Below, one piece after another: positions 41,932-50,897 of a DNA stretch of 64,000 nucleotides (within the stretch, counting starts at the first letter, position 1; every line of letters begins with the position of its first letter). This DNA is from Lewinellaceae bacterium (GTDB lineage Bacteria; Bacteroidota; Bacteroidia; Chitinophagales; Saprospiraceae): contig JACJXX010000001.1 of the NCBI GenBank assembly GCA_020636435.1, positions 4,481,001-4,545,000 on the forward strand, in the 5' to 3' direction. The notes under the pieces were generated by a model. That model did not search any database. It saw nothing but the letters and a program-made list of their open reading frames with translations, and was not told where the DNA came from. A program made the translations under genes and the position numbers.

Positions 41932-44163
41932 ATGGCAGATAAAAAATCTCTAGCAGTTTTAACCAGTGGGGGCGATGCGCAGGGCATGAACCCAGCCGTG
42001 AGGGCGGTAGTGCGCGCTGCCGTCCACAAAGGGTTCGACGTGTACGCGATCTACGAAGGATATAAAGGCATGATCCTGGGCGGCGACTACATCCGGAAGG
42101 CGGGATGGTCAACGGGAGGCGGAATCTTGCACAAGGGAGGCACGGCTATCGGTTCGGCCCGGTCGGATGCCTTCCGGACTAAAGAAGGCCGGCGCCAGGC
42201 GGTATTCAACCTGATCAGCCGGGGTATCGATGCCCTGGTGGTGATCGGTGGCGACGGCAGCCTCACCGGCGCCAACGTGCTGCGGCAGGAATGGACAGAA
42301 CACACTGATGCGCTGCTCAGTGAAGGCAAGATCGGCAAGAAATTGGCCGGAAAGTACAAGTCTATCTTCATCGCCGGGCTGGTGGGTTCTATTGATAATG
42401 ACATGTGCGGCACTGATATGACTATAGGGGCCGACTCGGCTTTATTCCGGATAACCGAAGCCGTCGATGCGATCATCAGCACGGCGGCAAGCCATCAACG
42501 GACTTTCGTTGTAAAGGTCATGGGCAGAAATTGCGGGTACCTGGCTTTGATGTCGGCCCTGTCCTGCGGCGCCGATTATGTTTTCATTCCGGAAGATCCG
42601 CCCAAACCGGGCGAATGGGAAGACAACATGTGCGCGCTGCTGAAAGCAGGACGGGAATCGGGGAGGCGGGACAATATCGTCATCCTCGCCGAGGGCGCCC
42701 GGGATACCAATGGCAATCCGATCGGGAGCTCAGATGTCAAACAGGTGCTGGAAGAACGGTTGGGCGAAGATACGAGGGTGACCATTCTCGGGCATGTGCA
42801 ACGGGGCGGGTCGCCCAGCGCCTACGACCGGTACATGACCACCCTGCTGGGGTGCGCCGCTGTGGAAAAGATCGCCACCAGTTCTTCCGAAGATGAACCG
42901 ATCCTGGTCGGGGTACAGGAAAATGATGTGATCACCGCCCCTCTGATGCAGTGCGTAAACGACACTCAGGAGATACGGGAAATGATCAAAAAGGGCGATT
43001 ATAGCAAAGCGATGGACCTCAGCGGGGGGGTGTTTGCGGAAGCTTATGAAACCCTGAAGGTGATGCTCCGCACGCTGCCGAGCGGGGCGGACCGGGGCCA
43101 GCGCAAGTTGAGGATCGCCGTGTTGCACGGCGGCGGGCCGGCAGCCGGCATGAATACGGCGGCGCTTACCGCCGTGCGCATCGGGCTGGAACACGGCCAT
43201 GTCATGCTGGGCGTCAGCGACAGCTTCCAGGGGCTGATCCATGGAAAGATGAAGGAAATGGACTGGATGAGCGTAGGCGGCTGGGTGAATATCGGCGGGG
43301 CTGAACTGGGCACCAACCGGAAACCGCTTTCCGGAACCGACTACTACGCCATTGCCCGCACCATCGAAGAAAAGAAAATTGACGCCATACTCATGATCGG
43401 CGGCTGGTCCGGCTACCAGGGCATCTACAGCATGTACAAAAAGCGGGAAGATTTTTCTGCCTTTAATATCCCGATGGTGTGCCTTCCGGCCACCATCAAC
43501 AACAACCTGCCCGGCACCGAGCGAAGTGTCGGTTCTGATACGGCCCTGAACAACATCATGCACGTCGTCGATAAGATCAAACAATCGGCCGTAGCCTCCA
43601 AAAGGTGTTTTGTGGTGGAAGTAATGGGAAGAAACTGTGGGTTCCTGGCTTTGGTCAGTGGCATTGCCACCGGCGCCGAACGCGTATACCTGCACGAAGA
43701 AGGGGTAAAGCTCAGCGACCTGCAAAGAGACACGGAAAAGCTGGTGGATGGTTTTTCCAAAGGAAAACGCCTGGGGCTGATGATCCGCAATGAGCGGGCC
43801 AACCAACTTTACACAACGCCCTTTATGACGGCCCTTTTCGAAGAAGAAGGCGGTGCGCACTTCGATGTGCGGCAGGCCATCCTCGGCCACCTGCAACAAG
43901 GGGGCGACCCTTCTCCCCAGGACCGCATCCTGGCCATCAGGCTGGCCCGGTTGTGCATCGAACACCTGATCGGAGAATGCCTGGCCGAACAAAAAACCGT
44001 TTCCTTCATCGGCCAGCAAAAGGGCAAAGTAGACTTTGTCGACATGGCCCGCTGGCCTGAACTGGTGGATACAGAATTGCAACGGCCCAGGAAGCAATGG
44101 TGGATGAACCTTCGGCCTATTGCAAGGATCATGGCGGAGTCTCCCGAGAATACAGAGTATTAA
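41932..44163 (+). CDS. Double-length 6-phosphofructokinase (eukaryote-type tandem PFK)
   Basis: A 743-residue protein made of two PFK domains, where bacterial PfkA has one (about 320 residues). The N-terminal half has LTSGGDAQGMNPAVRAVVRA, VIGGDGSLTGANVL and GSIDNDMCGTDMTIGADSA, keeping the catalytic Asp of the TIDND motif. The C-terminal half repeats the fold (VLHGGGPAAGMNTAALTAV, MIGGWSGYQGIY), but the motif reads ATINNNLPGTERSVGSDTA, with Asp replaced by Asn. As in animal and fungal PFK, the N-half is probably catalytic and the C-half regulatory. The stop overlaps the convergent TlpA-like gene by four bases. Confidence 0.9.
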   Translation: MADKKSLAVLTSGGDAQGMNPAVRAVVRAAVHKGFDVYAIYEGYKGMILGGDYIRKAGWSTGGGILHKGGTAIGSARSDAFRTKEGRRQAVFNLISRGIDALVVIGGDGSLTGANVLRQEWTEHTDALLSEGKIGKKLAGKYKSIFIAGLVGSIDNDMCGTDMTIGADSALFRITEAVDAIISTAASHQRTFVVKVMGRNCGYLALMSALSCGADYVFIPEDPPKPGEWEDNMCALLKAGRESGRRDNIVILAEGARDTNGNPIGSSDVKQVLEERLGEDTRVTILGHVQRGGSPSAYDRYMTTLLGCAAVEKIATSSSEDEPILVGVQENDVITAPLMQCVNDTQEIREMIKKGDYSKAMDLSGGVFAEAYETLKVMLRTLPSGADRGQRKLRIAVLHGGGPAAGMNTAALTAVRIGLEHGHVMLGVSDSFQGLIHGKMKEMDWMSVGGWVNIGGAELGTNRKPLSGTDYYAIARTIEEKKIDAILMIGGWSGYQGIYSMYKKREDFSAFNIPMVCLPATINNNLPGTERSVGSDTALNNIMHVVDKIKQSAVASKRCFVVEVMGRNCGFLALVSGIATGAERVYLHEEGVKLSDLQRDTEKLVDGFSKGKRLGLMIRNERANQLYTTPFMTALFEEEGGAHFDVRQAILGHLQQGGDPSPQDRILAIRLARLCIEHLIGECLAEQKTVSFIGQQKGKVDFVDMARWPELVDTELQRPRKQWWMNLRPIARIMAESPENTEY

Positions 44164-45494
44164 TCAAACAGCTCTTCCAGTTTGCGTTCCAGCGCTTCGC
44201 CCCGCAGGTTGCGCGCCAGAATGCGCCCTTCCTGGTCCAACAGGACGGTATGAGGAATGGAGCGCACCCCATAGGCCTGCGCTACTTCATTTTGCCAACC
44301 TTTGAGGTCGCTAATGTGGTGCCACTTCAGCCCATCCTGCTCGATGGCCTGTACCCAGCGGTCGTGGGTTTTGTCGAGGCTGACGCCGAGAATGTCGAAA
44401 CCCTTGTCTTTGTATTTGTTGTACATGCGCACTACATTGGGATTCTCGCGGCGGCAGGGGCCGCACCAGCTGGCCCAGAAATCGACCAGGACGACTTTTC
44501 CCCTCAGGTCAGTGAGGCTCATCTCTTCTCCTTCCGGGGTCTTTTGGGTGAAGTCCGGCGCCTGCCCGCCCACTACGAAACTTTTCATTTGCTCGATTTG
44601 TGCCTGCATGCCGGCGGCGGCGGAAGGGTCGCTGTCCTTAAAGGCATCGACGAAGGCCTCGCCGTAGTACAAAAAGTTGCCGTTGTTCTTCTGCTTTAGC
44701 GTGGCAATCACGCCCGACAAGGCCAGTTTGTGGGTTAGGCTGCCCTTTTCCAGCTTCGCCAGGGTGCCGTCGAGGTAGGCTCGTTGCTGTTCTTCGGGCA
44801 GGCCTGCGGTGATGATGGTGGTGGTGTACGCCCGGAAACTCTCGAATGTCCAGGGGAGATATTGGTAGGCCGGGTCTTTGAAGTCGGCGAAGTGAAAATA
44901 TTCATTGGCGAAGTAATCGACCTCATTTTCGTAACTGCCCCCATTGTGCTGGTAGCTCAGGTAGGTGTTGACGGCCGCGACCTTGCCCAGAAGCGGGCTT
45001 TTTTTCTCCATCGCATCCAGCAGGGCCAGCTTTTCCTCATCCAGTGCTTTGAGTTCTGCGGCAATCTTTTCCTGGTTCTCCCCCGCCGCCATCTGGTGCT
45101 GGCGGTTCAGGAGGCTGGCGCGCGACTGCAGCTCGTTGAGCTGCTGCTTCAGGGTTTGATAGGCCTCATTGATTGGAGATTCAATGATGGCGCCGCGAAT
45201 ATTTTGGCATTGCCCCTTCACAACTACCTGCTCTTCCTGCCCCAGGATGATGGCCGTCATATTCTGAGTATTCACTCCGACATAATAAAAGCGGTTCTCC
45301 GATGCCGGAAGCTGAAATTCATAAACGCCCTCTTCCATTTTTTTGGGCTGCCGGACCGGGAAAAAGTGGCTCCCGTCAAATTCGAATAGCGACGGGTTCT
45401 CTGCACAGCCCTGCAACTCACAGCGAAGATTGGCCTGGGCGGCCAGGCCGAGGCTCCATACACCAAACACGCTCGCCAGAAATAATCTTATCAT
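44160..45494 (-). CDS. TlpA-type thiol-disulfide oxidoreductase with DUF4369-like N-terminus
   Basis: A 444-residue exported protein. A signal-like N-terminus (IRLFLASVFGVWSLGLAAQA) precedes a DUF4369-like domain (about 20-115), a helical middle (LQSRASLLNRQHQMAAGENQ) and a C-terminal TlpA/ResA thioredoxin fold with the redox motif WASWCGPCRRENP and the cis-Pro region RSIPHTVLLDQEGRI. This architecture is very common in Bacteroidota. The enzyme should reduce periplasmic disulfides, for example in cytochrome c maturation, but its partner is unknown. It converges with the PFK gene. Confidence 0.88.
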   Translation of the reverse strand: MIRLFLASVFGVWSLGLAAQANLRCELQGCAENPSLFEFDGSHFFPVRQPKKMEEGVYEFQLPASENRFYYVGVNTQNMTAIILGQEEQVVVKGQCQNIRGAIIESPINEAYQTLKQQLNELQSRASLLNRQHQMAAGENQEKIAAELKALDEEKLALLDAMEKKSPLLGKVAAVNTYLSYQHNGGSYENEVDYFANEYFHFADFKDPAYQYLPWTFESFRAYTTTIITAGLPEEQQRAYLDGTLAKLEKGSLTHKLALSGVIATLKQKNNGNFLYYGEAFVDAFKDSDPSAAAGMQAQIEQMKSFVVGGQAPDFTQKTPEGEEMSLTDLRGKVVLVDFWASWCGPCRRENPNVVRMYNKYKDKGFDILGVSLDKTHDRWVQAIEQDGLKWHHISDLKGWQNEVAQAYGVRSIPHTVLLDQEGRILARNLRGEALERKLEELFD

Positions 45495-45704
45495 GTCAGT
45501 TTCTGATTTTTTTTGAAAAAAAGTTGAGATAGAGCAGGCTGTGAACAGCGCCTATTCCCCAAAGGCTGGTTTTCGTTTGGAAAAGAAGGCCCGGCGAATA
45601 ATTTTTCGGGCCGAAGCCAAAAATAACGGTATTTGTGAGGAAGAAAAAATTGTCCGGAAGTTTTCTGTATCCTCAGCTATTCTGCTGGGCATTCCCTCTT
45701 TTTT

Positions 45705-45900
45705 GCCACCAAGGCACAAAGACACGAAGGCGGCACGAAGGCTTTGGGGGCTACCGTTCTAAGGTTGGACAGCTAGGTGGTGCTTCGTACACCGTACACA
45801 ACCCCGCGCCACCGTTGGGCCCGTACACCGTACACAACCCCGGCAGCTATTGTCCAACGTTAGACGGGTAGCCCTTTGCGGTTTTTTGAGTCTTGGTGAC
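45705..45900. repeat. Outer palindromic repeat enclosing TIR element copy 2
   Basis: The left arm GCCACCAAGGCACAAAGACA and the right arm, whose complement starts CACCAAGACTCAAAAAACCG, are imperfect inverted copies around the inner TIR element. The rest of the gene-free stretch 45495-46065 shows no gene. The arm resembles a CACAAAGRCAC-type repeat common in environmental genomes. Confidence 0.5.
45750..45873. mobile_element. TIR element copy 2 (about 124 bp)
   Basis: Ends GCTACCGTTCTAAGGTTGG and, inverted, GGCTACCCGTCTAACGTTGG. Flanks CTTTGGGG and CTTTGCGG form an 8-bp duplication with one mismatch. The core has two CGTACACCGTACACAACCCC units; the same unit type occurs in copy 1. Confidence 0.7.
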
Positions 45901-46065
45901 CAAGCTGTTCCGCCGTAGCTGTATCCAATGTGTGCCCTGGCCATGAATTGTATCATCATATCTTCGCCTCTTATCGAAGCGGAGTACTTCCCCGTCTAAG
46001 GCCGGGGCCATTCTACCAACAATTGCGTAACTTACAGGTTCTATAAGAAAACCAAGGATTAAAGC

Positions 46066-46551
46066 ATGCGCTATCGCAAAGAGATCAATTTCAATAACAA
46101 CACCCCCTTCAGCTCCATAACCGGTATTCTCCTGGTGGTGCTGTTTCTGGTGACCCTGTATTTCATCGCCCGCGCCATTTTCACCATTCTCTATTACCTG
46201 GCGCCCATCATGATTGTGGCGGCTCTCATCATCGACCACAAGGTAGTGCTGGGCTACGTCAAATGGGTGATCGGGTTGCTGAGGGAAAACCTGCTGTTGG
46301 GCATCGGCGCTACGGTTCTGAGCATTGTGGGGTTTCCGGTTTTATCCGCCTTCCTGCTGGGCAAGGCTCTTTTGAAAAAGCAGGTGAAAAAAGCACAGGA
46401 AGAAGCGGAAGCGCCTCATAAAGGCGAATACATCGAATTCGAAGAGCTGGACAGCGAACCCCTGGAACTGCCCCCCATCGAAAAAGCAGAAAAAAAGCAG
46501 GAACGGAAAGCGAAGCAGGATAACCAGTATGACGAATTTTTTGAGGAGTAA
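46066..46551 (+). CDS. Conserved small membrane protein, unknown
   Basis: A 161-residue protein with two or three membrane helices (ITGILLVVLFLVTLYFIARA, ILYYLAPIMIVAALII, LLLGIGATVLSIVGFPVLSA) and a charged Glu/Lys-rich tail (from about 105) ending QYDEFFEE. No family name is recognised; the layout is typical of uncharacterised Bacteroidota inner-membrane proteins. It lies 12 bases upstream of a glycosyltransferase gene on the same strand, so the pair is probably an operon. Confidence 0.6.
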   Translation: MRYRKEINFNNNTPFSSITGILLVVLFLVTLYFIARAIFTILYYLAPIMIVAALIIDHKVVLGYVKWVIGLLRENLLLGIGATVLSIVGFPVLSAFLLGKALLKKQVKKAQEEAEAPHKGEYIEFEELDSEPLELPPIEKAEKKQERKAKQDNQYDEFFEE

Positions 46552-46563
46552 ACAGTTTCCACC

Positions 46564-47718
46564 TTGTGGCTAACCATCCTTTCCCTCGCCGGCCTGGGCT
46601 TGTTGCTGGCCTATGCCGCTGTCATTCAGCGCTGCCTGGCGGCGTGGAACGCTCTGCCGGAATGGCAACTGCCGCAAGGCTTTAAGCCCCAAACCTTCAT
46701 CAGCGTCCTCGTTCCCGCCCGCAATGAGGCTTCCCGCATTGGCTATTTGCTGGACAGCCTCGCCCGGCAAAGCTACCCTCCGGAACGCTTTGAAGTCATC
46801 GTCATCGACGACCACTCTGAGGACGGCACCGCCGATGTGGTAGAAAGACATCCATTGCCAAACCTCCGCCTGCTGCGCCTCGCAAAGCACCTCGCGGTTG
46901 ATGAACCCATCCTTTCCTATAAGAAAAAAGCCCTGGAGTTGGGCGTACGGCACGCCCGGGGCGAACTCCTGCTTTCTACTGACGCCGATTGCGTGGCTCC
47001 ATCCCAATGGCTGGCTTGTATAGCAGGTTTTCACGAAGCTGCCGGCGCTCAACTCATCGCCGCCCCGGTGCTTTTCCAGCACGAACAAAACCTGCTGCAG
47101 CGCTTCCAGTCGCTGGACTTCATCGGCATGATGGCCGTCACCGGCGCCGGCATCCACAGCCGCTTCCTTTACATGGCCAATGGCGCCAACCTGGCCTTTG
47201 CCAAAGCCCTCTTTCAGGACGTGGGCGGCTACGCCGGCAACGAGCACCACGCTTCCGGCGACGACGTATTCCTGATTCAAAAAGCCGCCGCCCGCGCGCC
47301 GGATAAGGTGGCTTTCCTCAAATGCCGGGAGGCCGTTATCCATACCCTTCCCCAACCAAACCTGAACGGCTTTGTGCATCAGCGCCTGCGCTGGGGAACG
47401 AAGAACAACAGTTATAAGGACAGGCGCATTACTGCCGTGCTCGGCCTGGTGTTTCTGCTCTGCTGGTTTATTCTGGCTATGTTCCTGGCCCTGCCGGTTT
47501 TCGGGCTGTACGGGCTGGTATTGGCCATCGTCCTTTTTTTTGGCAAAGGCGTAGCCGATTACTTGCTCCTCTCCACGGCAGCTTCCTTTTTCGGCCGTTC
47601 TGAGTTACTGCGTAGATTTTGGTTGCTGGAGGGTATGCACCTATTGTATATCGCTTTAATTGGAGTGTTCTCTCTGGTGGTGAAGCGGTTTGAGTGGAAG
47701 GGCCGGCGGGTGAGGTGA
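46564..47718 (+). CDS. Membrane-bound family 2 glycosyltransferase
   Basis: A 384-residue GT-A enzyme. An N-terminal helix (LTILSLAGLGLLLAYAAVI) anchors the catalytic domain: SVLVPARNEASRIGYLLDSL, VIDDHSEDGT, the metal-binding STDADC, and the acceptor motif RLRWGTKNNSY. Two or three C-terminal helices follow (VLGLVFLLCWFILAMFLALP). The fold and topology match GT2 enzymes that transfer sugars to lipid or polysaccharide acceptors at the membrane. The start appears to be TTG (46564); no ATG precedes the anchor helix in frame. Confidence 0.85.
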   Translation: MWLTILSLAGLGLLLAYAAVIQRCLAAWNALPEWQLPQGFKPQTFISVLVPARNEASRIGYLLDSLARQSYPPERFEVIVIDDHSEDGTADVVERHPLPNLRLLRLAKHLAVDEPILSYKKKALELGVRHARGELLLSTDADCVAPSQWLACIAGFHEAAGAQLIAAPVLFQHEQNLLQRFQSLDFIGMMAVTGAGIHSRFLYMANGANLAFAKALFQDVGGYAGNEHHASGDDVFLIQKAAARAPDKVAFLKCREAVIHTLPQPNLNGFVHQRLRWGTKNNSYKDRRITAVLGLVFLLCWFILAMFLALPVFGLYGLVLAIVLFFGKGVADYLLLSTAASFFGRSELLRRFWLLEGMHLLYIALIGVFSLVVKRFEWKGRRVR

Positions 47719-47724
47719 TGGGAC

Positions 47725-47817
47725 TGTTCAAAGTTTGGTGTTCGGCGTTCAAATTTTTCCTAAAAACCAGGCTTTTATGACGTGATTTCGAACTTCGGAC
47801 ACCGAACGTTGAACACT
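47725..47817. repeat. Inverted heptamer array
   Basis: GTTCAAA, GTTTGGT, GTTCGGC, GTTCAAA on one arm and, inverted, GTTCAAC, GTTCGGT, GTCCGAA, GTTCGAA on the other, separated by about 35 bases. It lies between the ends of the convergent glycosyltransferase and BtpA genes. Confidence 0.65.
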
Positions 47818-47828
47818 CCCGAGGTGAT

Positions 47829-48638
47829 TCACAACTTCTCAACCACCTCCATCAACCGTTCTACTCTGCGCGCCTCCAGCGGCTGCGCCCAATGCCCCCT
47901 CTCTTTAAAATATGACCCCACGATCACCCCGTCGCAGTGCGGCCAGTACTCCATTATATTATCCGGTTTGATACCCGAGCCGATGAGAATAGGCAGGGCG
48001 GACGCCGCCCGGGCGGCCTGCGCCTCCTGCACTGAGGCGGCTTCTCCGGTTGCGCTGCCGGTGATGACCAGGCCGTCGCTGCGGAAAAATTCGGCCGCTT
48101 TGGCAGTTTCCGCCAGGTTCACATCCGAGGTAATGGCGTGGGCGCTGTGTTTCTTTTTAATATCGGTCAGTACCAGAATGTGATCGGCGCCGATGGCGCG
48201 GCGATAGCGGAGCAGTTCTCCGGCGTCGCTCTGCATCAGGCCTTCGTCGGCCACGTGGGCGAAGGCGAAACCTTCGGCGCGGATGAATTCCAGGCCGGCA
48301 GCGAGGGCAACGGCGAGGGCCTCCCGATTGGCGCCCGCCAGCACCTGAATGCCACAGGGCAGGGCGCAGGCTCGTTTGATGGCGACGGCTGCGGCTGTCA
48401 TTGCCGCCGTAATTTCCGGCCCCACCCGCCGCCGCAAATAGGGGGTGTCGTGCATGTTTTCTATCATAATGGCAGGGAGGCCACAACGCTGAAAAACCAG
48501 CGCTTCTTCTATGGCCTTTTCTACAACAGTTTCCAGGTTTCCACCGTAGGCCGGCGTGCCCGGAAGGGCCTGAAGGTGGATCATGCCGATCACCGGCTTG
48601 GTAGCGCCAAAGACATCCTTGAAGCTATGCATGGGCAT
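47829..48638 (-). CDS. BtpA/SgcQ-family TIM-barrel protein
   Basis: A 269-residue protein of the BtpA family: KPVIGMIHLQALPGTPAYGG at the N-terminus, MIENMHDTPYLRRRVGPE, LPCGIQVLAGANREALAVA, FIRAEGFAFAHVADEG and LILIGSG-type SALPILIGSGIKPDNIMEYW near the end. The cyanobacterial member affects photosystem I assembly and the E. coli member (SgcQ) is of unknown function, so no reaction can be assigned. It is divergent from psuG across a 167-base gap; with PsuG releasing ribose 5-phosphate, a link to nucleoside or sugar-phosphate salvage is possible but unproven. Confidence 0.85.
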   Translation of the reverse strand: MPMHSFKDVFGATKPVIGMIHLQALPGTPAYGGNLETVVEKAIEEALVFQRCGLPAIMIENMHDTPYLRRRVGPEITAAMTAAAVAIKRACALPCGIQVLAGANREALAVALAAGLEFIRAEGFAFAHVADEGLMQSDAGELLRYRRAIGADHILVLTDIKKKHSAHAITSDVNLAETAKAAEFFRSDGLVITGSATGEAASVQEAQAARAASALPILIGSGIKPDNIMEYWPHCDGVIVGSYFKERGHWAQPLEARRVERLMEVVEKL

Positions 48639-48805
48639 TTTTTTGTTTTGTTCGCTAAAATAATCCAACTTGATTGTTAAATTGTAAGCTATCCCGGATG
48701 GAATACTTTTTGGGGAAGGCGGCGAACGAGGCCAGCCTGCCCTTAATGGCTTATTTGAATAGCTGAACATGGCGCGTCCGGGCAACTACATACTCCCAAA
48801 ATACT

Positions 48806-49756
48806 ATGGTTAATAAATATCTGGACATTGCCCCCGAAGTAATGGATGCGCTCAACGAAGGCCGTCCGGTCGTTGCATTGGAATCGACCATCATCGCTCA
48901 TGGAATGCCTTACCCCCAAAACGCGGAGACCGCCCTCAGGGTGGAGCAGCAGGTTCGGGCAGGAGGCGCTATTCCCGCCACGATTGCCATCCTGGGAGGG
49001 CGGCTCAAGGCGGGGCTCAGCCCCAGGCAGATCGATTACCTGGGCGAGAGGGGCGCCAAAGTAGCCAAAGCGAGCCGCCGCGACTTGCCGGTATTGCTGA
49101 CCCGCGGCCTGGACGGCGCCACGACGGTAGCTTCCACCATGATCATCGCCGAGCTGGCGGGCATTGCCGTTTTTGCCACCGGCGGCATCGGCGGAGTGCA
49201 CCGCGGGGCTGCTCAGACGCTGGATATCTCTGCTGACTTGCAGGAGTTGGCGCGCGCCAACGTGGCCGTCGTCTGCGCCGGCGCCAAAGCCATCCTCGAC
49301 CTGGAGCTTACCCTCGAGTATCTGGAAACCCATGGCGTTCCGGTCCTTGGGTATCAAACCGAAGAATTCCCTGCCTTTTACACCCGGCACAGCGGCCTGC
49401 CAGCCGATTTTCGGGTGGACACTGCCCTGGAGGCAGCTCAAACCATGAAAGCCAAATGGAGCCTGGGCCTGAGGGGGGGGCTTATCGTTGCCAACCCCAT
49501 TCCGGAAGCCTACGCCATGCCTGCGGATAGCGTCAATACAGCCATCAGCCGGGCCCTGGCGGAAGCGGAAGCACGAGGCATTAAAGGCAAGATGCTGACC
49601 CCCTTCCTCCTGGCCAAGGTCGAAGCGCTGACGGAAGGCAGGAGCCTGCAGGCCAATATTCACCTGGTGCTCAACAATGCGGCGCTGGCCGCCGCGTTGG
49701 CGGTGGCGTACGCCGGCCTGGAAGTGAAGCAAGGGCCTTTGCTCCGGTTGCCCTGA
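48806..49756 (+). CDS. psuG: Pseudouridine-5'-phosphate glycosidase
   Basis: PsuG reversibly splits pseudouridine 5'-phosphate into uracil and ribose 5-phosphate. The 316-residue protein has the family blocks VALESTIIAHGMPYPQNAE, TIAILGGRLKAGL, ATTVASTMIIAELAGI, VFATGGIGGVHRGA and VCAGAKAILDLELTLEYLET, the latter with the Lys used for Schiff-base chemistry. The C-terminal half (GLIVANPIPEAYAMP, TPFLLAKVEALTEGRSLQAN) is complete. No pseudouridine kinase (psuK) lies next to it. Confidence 0.95.
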   Translation: MVNKYLDIAPEVMDALNEGRPVVALESTIIAHGMPYPQNAETALRVEQQVRAGGAIPATIAILGGRLKAGLSPRQIDYLGERGAKVAKASRRDLPVLLTRGLDGATTVASTMIIAELAGIAVFATGGIGGVHRGAAQTLDISADLQELARANVAVVCAGAKAILDLELTLEYLETHGVPVLGYQTEEFPAFYTRHSGLPADFRVDTALEAAQTMKAKWSLGLRGGLIVANPIPEAYAMPADSVNTAISRALAEAEARGIKGKMLTPFLLAKVEALTEGRSLQANIHLVLNNAALAAALAVAYAGLEVKQGPLLRLP

Positions 49757-50096
49757 AAAAGTGGCTTCGCCGTTATGAATATTCCTTTTCTGGCGATGTG
49801 TAAAATTTTTATGCCTTTTAAAAACTAAACTCAAAATTTATTTCGTTTAAGCTTCGACAACTGGCCCGGGATAAAGGGCTGGCGGTGAGAAAACTACTGC
49901 AATGAAAAAGGAGGCTCCTCCTCCGCTTACGGCACCAGAATGATTTAAAGAACGCCATTTTACGGAAAAAGGGCTACCGTTTACTACTACATCCCGATTC
50001 TAGCACGTTACCTGTCCGTTTATTTTCTTGCTGCCTTGCATTCTAAACCCCATCGAGGGCCTGAACACCATTTTCCCGTTAACAAAAACCAACCCC
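49757..50096. other. Gene-free stretch
   Basis: No supported gene. The first part is AT-rich (about 49780-49850). A short inverted repeat GGAGG-CTCCTCC lies near 49910. Nothing else recognisable. Confidence 0.4.
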
Positions 50097-50897
50097 ATGT
50101 CTACTACCCTGATTATTCTTGGCGTTTTAGGCGCCGTCGTTTTTTTCTACCTCCTGTCTCAGATTGCCAATCCATCCAACTCCGGGCGGCAACTGCAAAA
50201 TCACGCCCCTCCGCCCTACGGGTATACGCTCAACCCCAATCTCTATCAACCAATGGCGACTATCCCTGAGGAGCAGCCCACTACGGGTTTTTCGCTCTGG
50301 CCGATATTCGCGCTGATGGCAATCGCCGCCATATTCTACCTGATTTATAACTCGCCTCCTGTCGAGAAAGAAGCCGCTCCCATTCAAAAAAATGTAGAAA
50401 ACGTCCGGCCCAAGGGCAGCCTCGACACTTATGACTACCCAGACGAGGCAACGAAGGGCCAGCGCTATTACAACTCAGGCGAACAGAAGCAGGAGTACCC
50501 GGCCCCGCCGTCTACTCCCCAGGCTAAAAAGGAACAGCCGGCGAACCCGCCTGTAGAATCCTATGATGGTTACGCAGAAAGCAAGGTTCCCGCGCCCAAA
50601 AAGAATGACAAAGCCCCTGATTATCGGCAGGGGTATGGCGTACAGCTGTTCGCAACAGAGAAAGGCTGGTGGGAAGAGTCCCATGTCCGCCAGATTCAGG
50701 AAAGCTACCCCAATTTTCTGTTGTTGATCGGCACGAGCCGCGCTTCGGGGAATATGAACAAGTTTATACTGGGTTCTTTCGCCAACAAAGCCGCAGCGGG
50801 CCTGGTGGCCCGGCAGGCCGGAAAAGACTTCCCTGGCGCCTACGTGGTCGACCTTTCTGAGCTGGAACAGGTAGACCGCTACTGGACGGTCCCTTAA
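50097..50897 (+). CDS. SPOR-like domain membrane protein
   Basis: A 266-residue protein. Two helices near the N-terminus (TTLIILGVLGAVVFFYLLSQ and SLWPIFALMAIAAIFYLIYN), a long Pro/Lys-rich linker (about 110-185), and a C-terminal domain (YGVQLFATEKGWWEESHVRQ, NKFILGSFANKAAAGLVARQ, YVVDLSELEQVDRYW) with the spacing of SPOR domains, which bind denuded septal peptidoglycan. A cell-envelope or division role is inferred. The ATG at 50097 is chosen; an upstream in-frame start would add an unlikely tail. The 3' end overlaps prfC by four bases in convergent orientation. Confidence 0.6.
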   Translation: MSTTLIILGVLGAVVFFYLLSQIANPSNSGRQLQNHAPPPYGYTLNPNLYQPMATIPEEQPTTGFSLWPIFALMAIAAIFYLIYNSPPVEKEAAPIQKNVENVRPKGSLDTYDYPDEATKGQRYYNSGEQKQEYPAPPSTPQAKKEQPANPPVESYDGYAESKVPAPKKNDKAPDYRQGYGVQLFATEKGWWEESHVRQIQESYPNFLLLIGTSRASGNMNKFILGSFANKAAAGLVARQAGKDFPGAYVVDLSELEQVDRYWTVP

